Position numbers and translations under genes: made by a program. A DNA stretch of 64,000 nt from Bacillota bacterium (GTDB taxonomy: Bacteria; Bacillota; Sulfobacillia; JAIMAT01), in contig JASBVM010000051.1 in NCBI GenBank assembly GCA_029961055.1, forward strand, positions 28,564 through 92,563, in the 5' to 3' direction. Under the pieces are notes generated by a model that had not been told where the DNA came from, did not search any database, and was given only the letters and a program-made list of their open reading frames with translations. How positions within the stretch are numbered: the first letter of the stretch is position 1; each line of letters begins with the position of its first letter. Shown piece after piece: positions 46,886-55,475 of this stretch.

Positions 46886-47695
46886 TCAGGGGGGACCGAC
46901 GCGGACCCGGCTGCGCAGCTCCTCGAGGAGCGCCGGCCCGATCCCCCGCACTTCCAGCAGCTCGTCGACGGAGCGGAAGCCGCCCCGCGCCTCCCGCAGG
47001 GCCACGATCGCCTGGGCCCGGGCGGGCCCGATCCCCGGCAGCCGGTCCAGCTCCTCGGCGGTGGCCCGGTTCAGGTCCAGCCGGCCCCCCGCCTGGGTCC
47101 CGCCCGCCGGGCCGGCGGAGGCGGCTCCCCCCTCGCCCGTGGCAGGCCACCCGCCGGGGGCCGCCGCTCCGGGGGGTGCAGCCGCCACACCCGCGCCGGG
47201 GTCGCTGGAGAGGACGGGCCAGCCGGGGAACCGCGCCGCTTCCTGGCGCGTGGGCACGGTGACGCGCACCCCGTCCGCCAGCGGCGCGGCCAGGTTGAGG
47301 AGGTCGGCGGCCGCCTGGTCGGTCGGGCCGCCGGCGGCCTCCAGCGCCTCGCCCAGGCGGGCCCCTTCGTGCAGCGGGTAGAGACCCGGTCGCCTGACGG
47401 CCCCCGCGACGTGGACCCAGAGGAGAGCGCCCCGGGAGCCGCCGGAGCTGCCGCCCGCATCGCCCGGGCCGCCCTCCGGCGTTTGCACCTCCCCCGGAGA
47501 CGAGCTCGGCGGCCTCCCCGACCCGGGGTGCCCGCTCCCGTCCTGGCCGGCCGACCCGTCGCGCCACTCGAGGCCCGCGGCACCACGCCCGGCGCCCTGG
47601 GCGGGCGACCCGGCCCGCACCCACCAGAGGCCCGCGGCGGCCAGCAGGAGGAGCAGGGCGACGCCCGCCGCCGGTCCCCGAACCGTTCTCGGCAC
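46886..47695 (-). CDS. comEA: Competence protein ComEA (DNA receptor)
   Basis: A 269-residue protein: one N-terminal membrane anchor (VALLLLLAAAGLWWVRAG), a disordered Gly/Ser/Pro stretch (30-88), an SLBB domain (LLWVHVAGAVRRPGLYPLHE, ADGVRVTVP), a second flexible linker, and a C-terminal double helix-hairpin-helix (LNRATAEELDRLPGIGPARA, LLEVRGIGPALLEELRSRV) that binds double-stranded DNA outside the membrane. It is upstream of cinA and comEC in one transcript, giving a DNA-uptake operon. Confidence 0.93.
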   Translation of the reverse strand: MPRTVRGPAAGVALLLLLAAAGLWWVRAGSPAQGAGRGAAGLEWRDGSAGQDGSGHPGSGRPPSSSPGEVQTPEGGPGDAGGSSGGSRGALLWVHVAGAVRRPGLYPLHEGARLGEALEAAGGPTDQAAADLLNLAAPLADGVRVTVPTRQEAARFPGWPVLSSDPGAGVAAAPPGAAAPGGWPATGEGGAASAGPAGGTQAGGRLDLNRATAEELDRLPGIGPARAQAIVALREARGGFRSVDELLEVRGIGPALLEELRSRVRVGPP

Positions 47696-47729
47696 GTTCT
47701 CGCCCCGTCTTCCATATTATCCCACGCGC

Positions 47730-48380
47730 TCAGACATTGGAAGTTCCTAGGAGGTTGACCAGCCCGAGGGCGAGGAGGAGGAGGCCGCCCCACCACTCCG
47801 CAGCCAGGCTCCAGCGCCGCCCCAGGCGAAGCAGGGGGCGCCCGGCCAGGAGCGCCAGGTAGCTGAAGAGGGCCGTGGCCACGCCGGTCGGCAGGATGGG
47901 GAGCCCCATCAGGCCGGCGCCGGCCCCCGCCGCCAGGTTGTTGGCCGAGAGGGCGGCGCCCAGGAGGAGGACCTCCGCTCCCTCGATCCGCCCGGAGAGA
48001 TTCTGGTCGGCCTCCTCGGGGTAGCGGAGGATCCGGATCACCAGGCCGAGGCGGGCGAGCCGGAGCTCCTTCCCCTCCTCGGGCAGGCGGCGGGCGGCGC
48101 TCTGGACCAGGGAAGCCGCGCCGATGACGGTCAGCAGCGCGCCACCCAGGCGGTCGGCCAGGCCGATGGAGAGCCAGCCGCCCACCAGTGAGCCCAGCAA
48201 CATGCCACCGGCCATGGTCAGGCCGCCCATCAGCGAGATGACCAGGTTGGCGGCCCAGCCGATGCGGATGCGCCTCACCGCGTAGGCGACGCCGGCCACC
48301 AGGTTGTCGGCGTTGGTCGCAAGGGCGAAGAGCAGGAGGTCCGCCCACAGGTGAAGCGGCCCGAAGGCGGGCGGTCTCAC
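47730..48380 (-). CDS. ytaF: YtaF-like sporulation membrane protein (MntP-like)
   Basis: A membrane protein of about 216 residues with six helices in two repeats. The first repeat has LLLFALATNADNLVAGVAYAV and the second VLLLGAALSANNLAAGAGAG, the paired N/D motifs of the MntP/YtaF fold linked to Mn2+ efflux; YtaF is a sporulation branch. The GTG at 48380 is preferred, with 48392 as alternative. It is divergent from the FrnE gene. It lies 34 nt upstream of comEA and could be co-transcribed with it. Confidence 0.85.
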   Translation of the reverse strand: MRPPAFGPLHLWADLLLFALATNADNLVAGVAYAVRRIRIGWAANLVISLMGGLTMAGGMLLGSLVGGWLSIGLADRLGGALLTVIGAASLVQSAARRLPEEGKELRLARLGLVIRILRYPEEADQNLSGRIEGAEVLLLGAALSANNLAAGAGAGLMGLPILPTGVATALFSYLALLAGRPLLRLGRRWSLAAEWWGGLLLLALGLVNLLGTSNV

Positions 48381-48530
48381 GTTTCCCGACACCCTCTCGC
48401 GCGCACCTGCAGGGTATGCGGCGGCGCCGGAGGATGCCTTGCCGGCCGACCGGGGTCGCCCCCCGGGCGCGGGGTGGTGAGAATGAAAGTCGGCAACGTT
48501 TTGATATGCTTCGAAATGGAGGTGGCAGCT

Positions 48531-49241
48531 GTGGATCCCGGCCTCGAGCTCGAGGTGATCTTCTTCCATGACGTGCTCTGCGCCTGGTGTTACGCGGTCA
48601 CTCCCCGCCTGGAGCGGCTCGCCGGGGACCTGGCGCAGGAGGGCGTCGCCGTGCGGATCGAGCACCGCTCCTTCGCGCTGGCGCCCGAGGCGGCGGACCT
48701 GGAGCGGATGTTCGGCTCGCAGGAGGCGGCCAAGCGCGAGATCCTGAACCACTGGCGGGCGGCGAACGCCAACGACGACGAGCACAGGATCCGCGCGGAT
48801 CGGATGGCCGAGCGACCCTTCCCCTACCCGTATTCGACGCCGGGCCTGCTGGCCTGCCAGGCGGCGGCGATCCTCGAGGGGAACGAGGGTCACCGGCGGT
48901 ACTTCGCCCGCGTCCAGCGGGCGCACCTGACGGAGTGCCTGGACATCAACGACCGGGAGGTGCTCCTCGCCTGCGCGGAGGAGACCGGTTTCGACCGTGC
49001 CGCCTTCGCCCGCGCCATGGAGAGCGACGAGGCCCGTCGCCGGCTGGAGGCCGACCTGGCGCTGGCACGCGACTGGGGGATCACGGGCGTGCCGGCCATG
49101 GTGCTCGACCGCCGCTGGCTGGTGGTCGGCGCCCAGCCCTACGACCGGCTGAAGGCCGCTTTCCAGCAGGTGCTGGCGGAGCGGAACGGGGGGCAGCCGG
49201 TGGCGGCTGCCGACCCGGAAGCGGGAGGTGAGCGCAGATGA
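48531..49241 (+). CDS. DsbA/FrnE-family thioredoxin-fold oxidoreductase
   Basis: A 236-residue cytoplasmic protein (no signal peptide) of the FrnE/DsbA-like family: FFHDVLCAWCYAVTPRLERL holds the CAWC active site, a helical insertion follows (FPYPYSTPGLLACQAAAILEG), and the cis-Pro loop is WGITGVPAMVLDRRWLVVGAQPYD. Such proteins act as disulfide isomerases or glutathione-S-transferase-like enzymes. The GTG at 48531 follows GGAGGTGG by 6 nt; upstream in-frame ATGs at 48483 and 48516 lack such a site. It starts the plus-strand redox block and overlaps the next small gene by ATGA. Confidence 0.88.
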   Translation: MDPGLELEVIFFHDVLCAWCYAVTPRLERLAGDLAQEGVAVRIEHRSFALAPEAADLERMFGSQEAAKREILNHWRAANANDDEHRIRADRMAERPFPYPYSTPGLLACQAAAILEGNEGHRRYFARVQRAHLTECLDINDREVLLACAEETGFDRAAFARAMESDEARRRLEADLALARDWGITGVPAMVLDRRWLVVGAQPYDRLKAAFQQVLAERNGGQPVAAADPEAGGERR

Positions 49242-49426
49242 GCGGCCCCCGGGAAGATCGCCTGCCCGATGCCGCCGTCACCCGGCAAGACGGCCAGGGC
49301 ACGCCTGCGGCTCGGCCCTCCAAGCCCCTGCTCCTCGTGGGGGAGGAGGGGGCGACCTGCGACTGGGAGAGCGGGAGCTGCAGCTTCGACCCGCCCCTCT
49401 CCCCGGACGGCTCCCAGGCCGGGTAG
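49238..49426 (+). CDS. 62-residue hypothetical protein with paired cysteines
   Basis: A short ORF whose ATG overlaps the FrnE-like stop (ATGA) and has an excellent ribosome-binding site, GGGAGGTGAG, within that gene. The first half is polar and probably disordered; residues 29-50 contain KPLLLVGEEGATCDWESGSC with cysteines 41 and 48 flanking an acidic, aromatic core. I do not recognise a family. Coupling to a CxxC oxidoreductase suggests a redox partner or substrate, but that is inference. The region to 49555 holds no further gene. Confidence 0.55.
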   Translation: MSGPREDRLPDAAVTRQDGQGTPAARPSKPLLLVGEEGATCDWESGSCSFDPPLSPDGSQAG

Positions 49427-49555
49427 CGTCCTCCGGTCGGAGGAGCCTTCCGCCGCGGGTGCCCCTCGATGGAGAATGCGGCTTGGGAGCTGCCGTGACC
49501 GCGGTCGGCACGGACGAGCCCACCCGGTCGAGCGGGCGCCCGCGGAGGTGACGGG

Positions 49556-50623
49556 GTGAACGGAGAGGATCGCTACAGGCGGCTGGCGCCGGGGGTGCGC
49601 GCGCTTCCTGAGGCCGTGCCGTTCCTGGAGCGGGTGGGGGCGGTGGTCTTCGACGTCGACGGCGTCCTCTTGGATACGTCCGACTCCTACCCGCGCGTGA
49701 TCAGCGAGGTGACCCAGTACGTGCTGGTCCACGACCACGGCTGGAGGGAGACGGGACGGCTGATCGAGCCGGCCGAGACGGCGCTCTTCAAGGCAGCCGG
49801 AGGCTTCAACAGCGACTGGGCCCTGACGAGGGGGGCCGTTCTCTTCTATCTCTGGAAGGCGTTGAAGCTGGAGATGGCGGCCGGCGAGGCGGGGGGCGCA
49901 GGAGCGGCGGCGGGGGCGCGCCAGGGTGGGACGGCCGCGCTCCGTCGCGCGGCGCCCTCGCTGGAGGAGCTGACCGAAGGGCTGGCGGCGGCGGGGGGTG
50001 GGCTGGGAGCGGAGTGGCGCTGGCTGGGCGAGCGCTCGGAGCCGCAGCTCCTGCGCGAGCTGGAGGCGCGCTTCGACGGGGAGCGGGTGGACCGGCTCTG
50101 CGGCGAGTTCTACGCGGGCGACCGCTGCATGGAGATGTTCGGCTATCCGGCCCGGGAGTGGCGGGGGCCCGGCCTCTGCGAGCGGGAGCGTCCCCGCCTG
50201 GAGGCCCGGCTCCTGCCGGCCCGGCTTCGCTACGGCCTCTACACCGGGCGGGTGGCCGGCGGTGAGACCCGGTTGGCGCTGGAGCGCGCCGGCCTGGTCG
50301 GGAGGATGACGCCGGGTGCGGTGATCACCGGCGACCGCTGGCGGAAGCCCGACCCGGCGGGGCTGCGTGCCGCCGCCGCCGCCCTGGACGTGGAGGTCGC
50401 CATCTTCGCGGGCGACAACATCGACGACGCCTGGACGGTGCGGAACTACCGCGAGGTGAGCGGGGACGGCGAGACGGTCTTCCTCTTCGCGGGGGTGCTG
50501 GGGGGTGCACCGGGCGACCGGGCCGAGGCGCTCTTCCGCGAGGCCGGGGCGGACCTGATCGTGGACGAGCCCGATGCGCTTCTCCGCCTCCTGGACGGGT
50601 CGGTCCCGCGGGGCTCCGGCTGA
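49556..50623 (+). CDS. HAD-superfamily hydrolase (subfamily IA-like)
   Basis: A 355-residue HAD phosphatase. Motif I is VVFDVDGVLLDTSDSYPRV (nucleophile Asp33, acid Asp35); the C-terminal motifs are GRMTPGAVITGDRWRKPDP (motif III Lys) and EVAIFAGDNIDDAWTVRNYR (motif IV acidic pair). The cap (about 45-215) is large, with an Ala/Gly-rich insert (about 102-140). The substrate is unknown; one HAD subgroup with similar caps accompanies amino-acid or histidinol pathways, but nothing here supports that. GTG start with GGAGGTGA upstream. Confidence 0.85.
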   Translation: MNGEDRYRRLAPGVRALPEAVPFLERVGAVVFDVDGVLLDTSDSYPRVISEVTQYVLVHDHGWRETGRLIEPAETALFKAAGGFNSDWALTRGAVLFYLWKALKLEMAAGEAGGAGAAAGARQGGTAALRRAAPSLEELTEGLAAAGGGLGAEWRWLGERSEPQLLRELEARFDGERVDRLCGEFYAGDRCMEMFGYPAREWRGPGLCERERPRLEARLLPARLRYGLYTGRVAGGETRLALERAGLVGRMTPGAVITGDRWRKPDPAGLRAAAAALDVEVAIFAGDNIDDAWTVRNYREVSGDGETVFLFAGVLGGAPGDRAEALFREAGADLIVDEPDALLRLLDGSVPRGSG

Positions 50624-50710
50624 TATCATGGAAGCCGTCCCAGGGTGCCACCGGGGGCGGTCGCCGGGGGCGCTCCCTGAGAGACGATCTTATGGGTGGG
50701 AGGCTGAACG

Positions 50711-51226
50711 ATGGCCGAACATACGGTGCTCTTCGGCGGCAAGCCGGTGCAGCTGGCCGGGAAGCCCATCGAGGTGGGCCAGACGGCTCCGGACGCCACC
50801 GTGCAGGATAACTCCATGGCCGTCCGCCACCTGAGCGAGTGGTCGGGCAAGGTCCGGCTGATCGCGGCGGTCCCCTCCCTGGATACGCCGGTCTGCGACG
50901 CCGAGACGCGCCGCTTCAACCAGGAGGCCGCGTCGCTGGGCGACGACGTGGTCATCCTCACCGTCAGCATGGACCTCCCCTTCGCGCAGAAGCGCTGGTG
51001 CGGCGCGGCCGGCGTCGACCGCGTGATCACGCTCTCCGACCACATCGAGGCGAGTTTCGGCCAGGCCTACGGCACGCTGATGCCGGCGCAGCGCCTGGAG
51101 GCGCGGGCGGTCTTCGTCGTCGGCCGCGACGACAGGGTCCGTTACGTCCAGTACGTTCCCGAGGTGAGCGATCACCCCGACTACGAGGCGGCCCTGGCGG
51201 CGGTCCGCCAGGCGGTCGCCGACTGA
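50711..51226 (+). CDS. tpx: Thiol peroxidase (Tpx)
   Basis: A 171-residue atypical 2-Cys peroxiredoxin. The peroxidatic Cys lies in AVPSLDTPVCDAETRRFNQE, the resolving Cys in PFAQKRWCGAAGV, and EVSDHPDYEAAL is the usual C-terminal segment. It reduces hydrogen and alkyl peroxides with thioredoxin. GGGAGG precedes the ATG. A hairpin follows the gene. It is neither a selenocysteine variant nor truncated. It stands between the HAD gene and selD. Confidence 0.96.
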   Translation: MAEHTVLFGGKPVQLAGKPIEVGQTAPDATVQDNSMAVRHLSEWSGKVRLIAAVPSLDTPVCDAETRRFNQEAASLGDDVVILTVSMDLPFAQKRWCGAAGVDRVITLSDHIEASFGQAYGTLMPAQRLEARAVFVVGRDDRVRYVQYVPEVSDHPDYEAALAAVRQAVAD

Positions 51227-51246
51227 GTCCGGTCCCACGGGCGACC

Positions 51247-51272
51247 CTGGCGGCCGGTCCGCCGGCCGCCAG
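51247..51272 (+). terminator. Hairpin between tpx and selD
   Basis: CTGGCGGCCGG (51247-51257), loop TCCG, CCGGCCGCCAG (51262-51272): a perfect 11-bp stem 21 nt after the tpx stop, followed by TTCCGT rather than a U tract. It probably separates tpx from selD at least partly. Confidence 0.55.
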
Positions 51273-51322
51273 TTCCGTCGCATCTCCCGGTTCTTCCGGG
51301 GAGCAGGAAAGGGGGTGAACCG

Positions 51323-52384
51323 ATGGCGCGGGACTTCACGCATCTGACCGCCCTGGTGGAGTGCGCCGGCTGAGCGTCGAAGACAGGTCCGGCGGACCTG
51401 CAAGCGATGCTGGAGCCGCTTCGGCGTCTCTTCCCGCCCGCGGAGCACCCGCGGGTGGTCGCGGGCCTGGCCGATCCGGACGACGCCGCCGTCTGGCTGG
51501 GGGATGACGGGAGCGCCTACGTGCTGACCGTCGACTACTTCCTGCCGGTGGTGGACGATCCGGAGACGTACGGGCGGATCGCGGCGGTCAACGCCATGAG
51601 CGACGTCTGGGCCATGGGCGCGACGCCGATCCTGGCGCTCAACCTGGCCGCGCTGCCGGCGGACATGCCACCGGAGGTGAAGCAGGCGATCCTCCGGGGC
51701 GGGGCGGACGAGGCGCGGAAGGCGGGCATCCCCATCGCCGGCGGCCACTCGGTGGAGACCAAGGAGCCGGCCTACGGGCTGATCGTCTTCGGGCGCGCCG
51801 ACCCGGACCACCTGCTCAGGAAGCGGGGCGCCCGGCCCGGCGACCTGCTCCTCCTGACCAAGCCGCTCGGCACCGGGGTCATCACCACCGCGGGCAAGCG
51901 GGGGCAGGACCGGCCGGGCGATCTGGCGGCGGCGGTGGCCTCCATGCTCGTCCACAACGCCGGCGCCTCGCGCGCCGCCCTGGCAGCCGGGGCGCACGCC
52001 GCCACCGACGTGACCGGCTTCGGCCTGCTCGGCCACCTCTGGGAGATGGCCCAGGCCTCGGGCGTCGGCTTCGAGGTGAGGGCGGAGGCGGTCCCCTGGC
52101 TCCCCGGCGCGGAGGCGTACGGGGCGGACTGGGTCTTCCCGGGCGGGGCGCACAAGAGCTTCGCGTACATCCGCCCGCACGCCCGTTTCGCGGACGGCAT
52201 CGAGGACTGGCGCCAGGTGCTGCTCACCGCGCCGGAGACCTCCGGCGGCCTGCTGGTCGCCCTCGACCCGGCCGACCTGGGACGCTGGGAAGAGGCGGCC
52301 GCCACCGAGGGGGTCCCCTGGTGGCGGATCGGGCGGGCGCTCCCCGCGGAGGCGGAGCCCTTCCTGGCTGTGACGAAGGACTGA
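51323..52384 (+). CDS. selD: Selenide, water dikinase with in-frame UGA (selenocysteine)
   Basis: SelD makes selenophosphate from selenide and ATP. The ATG at 51323 follows GGGGGTGA and opens MARDFTHLTALVECAG, then TGA (51371-51373), then ASKTGPADLQAML. The UGA falls at residue 17, exactly where SelD has its catalytic Cys or Sec, and the Lys three residues later is the conserved active-site Lys. Read through, the protein is 353 residues, the normal size. The rest is standard: VDYFLPVVDDPETYGRIAAV, NAMSDVWAMGATP, DVTGFGLLGHLWEMAQ. Starting at the internal ATG 51407 would remove the catalytic residues. Decoding as Sec requires selA, selB and selC elsewhere. Confidence 0.93.
51371..51400 (+). 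promoter_or_regulatory. Candidate bacterial SECIS element in selD
   Basis: Ten nt after the UGA, CAGGTCC (51384-51390) and GGACCTG (51394-51400) form a 7-bp stem with loop GGC. Distance and size are like bacterial SECIS hairpins bound by SelB. Confidence 0.65.
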
Positions 52385-52424
52385 AACCGGCAAGGCCGGC
52401 CGGTGGCCGGCCCTGGCGGAAAGC

Positions 52425-52455
52425 GAAGAGGCACCCCTGGCCGGGGTGCCTCTTC
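52425..52455. terminator. Bidirectional terminator between selD and the MBL gene
   Basis: GAAGAGGCACCCC (52425-52437), loop TGGCC, GGGGTGCCTCTTC (52443-52455): a perfect 13-bp stem between two convergent genes, 41 nt after the selD stop. The remaining stretch to 52584 shows nothing else. Confidence 0.8.
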
Positions 52456-52584
52456 TCGTAGATGCAGTCGGCTCTGCGTCCCACGACGTTGGACGCCGTC
52501 ACCAAGTGGCTCCGACCTCCATCCCGGCCGCGGGCCACGCCGGGCCGGCTTCTCACCCGTCCGCACCCCGGCCCGGTCGCGGTA

Positions 52585-53595
52585 TCAGCCCTCCGCGGCC
52601 GTCTCCTGCTCCCGCCGCGCCCAGTAGTCGGCGACCCCCATGGCGTCCAGCGGCAGGTCGACGGCGAGCGGCCGGCTCTGGTCGTCCGGGCGGGCGAAGC
52701 CATGCTCCTCCGCGTACCGCTCGATCCGGTCGCGCAGCGCCGCCGCCACCACGCGGGTGGCGCGCTCCAGGTCCTGGGAGGCGCGGACGCCCGCTTCCTC
52801 CAGCGCCCGGCGGCCCACCTCCGCCCACTCCAGCGCGATCTGGGCGTTCCGCTCCAGCGCCTCGGCGGGGTCGATCCGGCCCGGGCCGAAGTGGGTGTAG
52901 AAGATGCGGCGCAGCCCCTCGCCGGCCAGCCGCCGCGAGGTGGCCGCCATCGCCTCCGGGTCGAACTGGTTGGGGGTGGTGGTGGGCAGGATCAGGTCGT
53001 CGCCGGCCGGCGAGAGCTCCGGCGAGAAGATGCCGGCCGCGTCGCCCGAGAAGAGGCCGGCGCTCTCGCTGTCGACGGCGCAGGCGTGGTGCTTGGCGTG
53101 CCCGGGCGTCTCCAGGAAGCGGAGCTCCCTCCCGCCCAGGTCGAGCCGCTCCCCCTCGTGCACCTCGCGGACCCGCTCCTCGGGAGCGGGTGTCAGGCGG
53201 CCGAAGACCCGCTCCAGGAGCTCGCTGCCGTAGACCGAACGGGCGCTCTCATAGAGGCGGCTCGGGTCGACCATGTGCCGGACGCCGCGCGGGTGGACGA
53301 GGAGCGTCGGGCGGCGGAGAAGCCTGAGCAGCGTCCCCGCCGCGCCCGCGTGGTCGAGGTGGACGTGGGTGACGAAGATCCAGTCGAGCCGGGCCGGGTC
53401 GAAGCCGGCCCGCTCGATGCCGTCCAGGAGCGCCTCCACCTGGGGCGCGCTGCCCGTCTCCACCAGCGCCGTGCCTTCCTTGCCGCGGACGAGGTAGGCG
53501 CAGCTCCGACCGGGCACGCCGTCCTCCAGGACGTCGATCCGGTAGATGCCGGGCGCCACCTCCTCCACGGGTTCCACAGGCTCCGCCACAGCCAT
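52585..53595 (-). CDS. Metallo-beta-lactamase fold hydrolase
   Basis: A 336-residue MBL-fold protein: FVTHVHLDHAGAAGTL carries the HxHxDH zinc motif, ETPGHAKHHACAVD the next ligand His, FSGDAAGIFSPEL the bridging Asp, and IFYTHFGPGR the last His. The C-terminal 80 residues (EWAEVGRRALEEAGVRASQDL) form a helical extension. The overall pattern resembles glyoxalase-II-like MBL proteins, but the substrate is unknown. It lies 68 nt downstream of an FAD oxidase on the same strand, perhaps in one transcript. Confidence 0.85.
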   Translation of the reverse strand: MAVAEPVEPVEEVAPGIYRIDVLEDGVPGRSCAYLVRGKEGTALVETGSAPQVEALLDGIERAGFDPARLDWIFVTHVHLDHAGAAGTLLRLLRRPTLLVHPRGVRHMVDPSRLYESARSVYGSELLERVFGRLTPAPEERVREVHEGERLDLGGRELRFLETPGHAKHHACAVDSESAGLFSGDAAGIFSPELSPAGDDLILPTTTPNQFDPEAMAATSRRLAGEGLRRIFYTHFGPGRIDPAEALERNAQIALEWAEVGRRALEEAGVRASQDLERATRVVAAALRDRIERYAEEHGFARPDDQSRPLAVDLPLDAMGVADYWARREQETAAEG

Positions 53596-53663
53596 CGCAC
53601 TCGCCTCCCGTCGCTCGCCGCACCTCAGGCTGCGCTGCCCGGAGCGCTCCCGCTCCCGGGCCG

Positions 53664-54839
53664 TCAGATCACCGCGTCCTCCAGCACCAGGCGCCCCTCC
53701 CGGAAGCGCGCCGGCGAGAGCTCGCTCACGTCCAGCGTCACGAAGCGCCCGTGCTGGATCAGCTCCGCCAGGGCCCGCCCCGCCGCCGGCGCCTGCATCA
53801 TGCCGTGGCCGGAGAAGCCGGCGATGACGAAGAAGCCGCGCAGGTCCGGGTGCTCCCCGATGATGGCGTTGGCGTCCTCCTTGTTCATCTCGTAGAGCCC
53901 GGACCAGAGGTGCTCCAGCCTCAGCTGCTCGAAGAGCGGCACCCGCTCGGCCAGCTCCAGCCAGAGCTCCTCGAAGGGGCTCCGGTCGGCGGTGAAGTCG
54001 AACGCCTCGGGGTCCTCGGGCAGGCTCTTGCCGAGCAGGATGGTGCCGGGCCGCTCCTCCCGGAAGTAGAGGCCGCTGGGCAGGATGGTGAAGGGCAGCG
54101 GCCGCGACAGCTGGCGGGCGCTCCGCGCGACGAAGATGGTGTGCCGGACCGGCACCACCGGAAGGTCGACGCCGGCCATGCGGGCCACCTCCGCCGACCA
54201 GGCGCCGGCGGCGTCCACCACCACGGGTGCCTCCACCCGCGCCCCGGAGCGGAGCCGGACGCCCTCCACCCGGTCGCCCGAGCGGAGGACCCCGGTCACC
54301 TCGTCCTCCAGGAAGCCGGCCCCCAGCTCGCGCGCCTTCCCCTCGAAGCCGCGCATCACGGCGTACGGATCGAGGAAGCCGTCCCGGGGGCAGTACGTGG
54401 CGCCCACCAGCCCCTCCAGGTTCACCTCCGGAAGCAGCTCCGGGATCTCCGCAGGGGCCAGCTTCCTCACCTCGACGCCGAGGCTCCGCTGCACCTCGTA
54501 GCGCCGCTCCAGCACCGGCCACGTCCGCGCGTCCGCCAGGAAGAGGTAGCCCTGCTGGCGGAAGGCGATGTCCGGCGCCTCGCCCTCCACCGCCACATGC
54601 TCCTGCCAGCGCTCGTAGAACTCGACGCTGGCCCGGGAGAGGCGAATGTTGACCGGCGTACCGAACTGCTGGCGGATCCCGCCCGCCGAGAGGCCCGTCG
54701 AGCTCCGTTCCCGCGCGAGCTCCCGCTCGACCACGAGGACCTCGCCGGGGAAGCCGCCCGCCTTCAGATGGTACGCCAGCGAGGAACCCATCGCCCCGGC
54801 TCCGATGATGACCACGTCTGCGCTCCGAACCGCTTCCAC
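53664..54839 (-). CDS. FAD-dependent DAO-family oxidoreductase
   Basis: A 391-residue flavoenzyme of the D-amino acid/sarcosine oxidase family. The Rossmann motif is DVVIIGAGAMGSSLAYHLKA near the N-terminus; GLSAGGIRQQFGTPVNIRLS and YLFLADARTW follow, VVVDAAGAWSAEVARMAGV lies in the centre, and GFFVIAGFSGHGMMQAPAAG closes the FAD site. Likely substrates are secondary or D-amino acids such as sarcosine, proline or glycine; this is family knowledge only. GTG start behind GGAGGTG. It is divergent from ruvC. Confidence 0.87.
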   Translation of the reverse strand: MEAVRSADVVIIGAGAMGSSLAYHLKAGGFPGEVLVVERELARERSSTGLSAGGIRQQFGTPVNIRLSRASVEFYERWQEHVAVEGEAPDIAFRQQGYLFLADARTWPVLERRYEVQRSLGVEVRKLAPAEIPELLPEVNLEGLVGATYCPRDGFLDPYAVMRGFEGKARELGAGFLEDEVTGVLRSGDRVEGVRLRSGARVEAPVVVDAAGAWSAEVARMAGVDLPVVPVRHTIFVARSARQLSRPLPFTILPSGLYFREERPGTILLGKSLPEDPEAFDFTADRSPFEELWLELAERVPLFEQLRLEHLWSGLYEMNKEDANAIIGEHPDLRGFFVIAGFSGHGMMQAPAAGRALAELIQHGRFVTLDVSELSPARFREGRLVLEDAVI

Positions 54840-54977
54840 GGGCCCAGCACCTCCGGCCGGGAGTTCGCGAGGACCGGGTCGACTTCCTGGCGGCGGGGCG
54901 CCACGGGCGGCCGCGGCCGGGCAGGAGTTCCCGCGCCCGCCGGGGAAGCTCCGAGGCGTCGCGCGGGAGGCGATGGA

Positions 54978-55475
54978 ATGCGGATCCTGGGGCTCGACCC
55001 GGGCTTGCGGGCCACCGGCTACGCGCTGCTGGAGGCCGGTCCCGGCGGCCGGGGCGCCCGGCTGGTGGAGGGCGGGACGCTCCGCGTCCCCGCCCGGGCG
55101 GACCTGGCCCGGCGGCTGGCCCAGCTCGCCCGCGACGCCGGCGCCCTGGTCGAGGAGCTCCGGCCCGACACGGTGGCCGTGGAGGCGGTCCACTCGCGGC
55201 CGCCCTTCCCCCAGTCGGCCATCCTCCTCGCCCACGCCCGCGGCGTCCTCCTGGCCTGCGCGGCGGCCGCCGGCGTCCGCGTGGTGGAGTACACGGCGGC
55301 GGACATCAAGAAGAGCGTCACCGGCCGCGGCGCGGCCGGAAAGGAGCAGGTGGCGCGGATGGTGGAACGGATCCTGGGCCTGGCGGGGCCGCTGGAGCCC
55401 GATCACGTCTCCGACGCGGCCGCCTGCGCCCTCTGTCACCTGGCCAACGAGCGCGTGGAGGCCTGGCGGGGATGA
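54978..55475 (+). CDS. ruvC: Holliday junction resolvase RuvC
   Basis: A 165-residue endonuclease. The acidic catalytic residues lie in ILGLDPGLRATGYALLE (Asp7), DTVAVEAVHSRPPFPQS (Glu) and EPDHVSDAAACALCH (paired Asp). The DNA-contacting SRPPFPQSAILLAHARGV loop replaces the usual F/N-rich segment. It resolves junctions moved by RuvAB. GGGAGG precedes the ATG, and the stop overlaps ruvA in ATGA. Confidence 0.95.
   Translation: MRILGLDPGLRATGYALLEAGPGGRGARLVEGGTLRVPARADLARRLAQLARDAGALVEELRPDTVAVEAVHSRPPFPQSAILLAHARGVLLACAAAAGVRVVEYTAADIKKSVTGRGAAGKEQVARMVERILGLAGPLEPDHVSDAAACALCHLANERVEAWRG

Noticed and set aside
50711..51226. Tpx as a possible selenoprotein
   Set aside because: The peroxidatic residue is encoded as Cys and there is no in-frame UGA.
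51407..52384. selD starting at the internal ATG 51407
   Set aside because: This start removes the catalytic loop and has no RBS, whereas 51323 has both once UGA is read as Sec.
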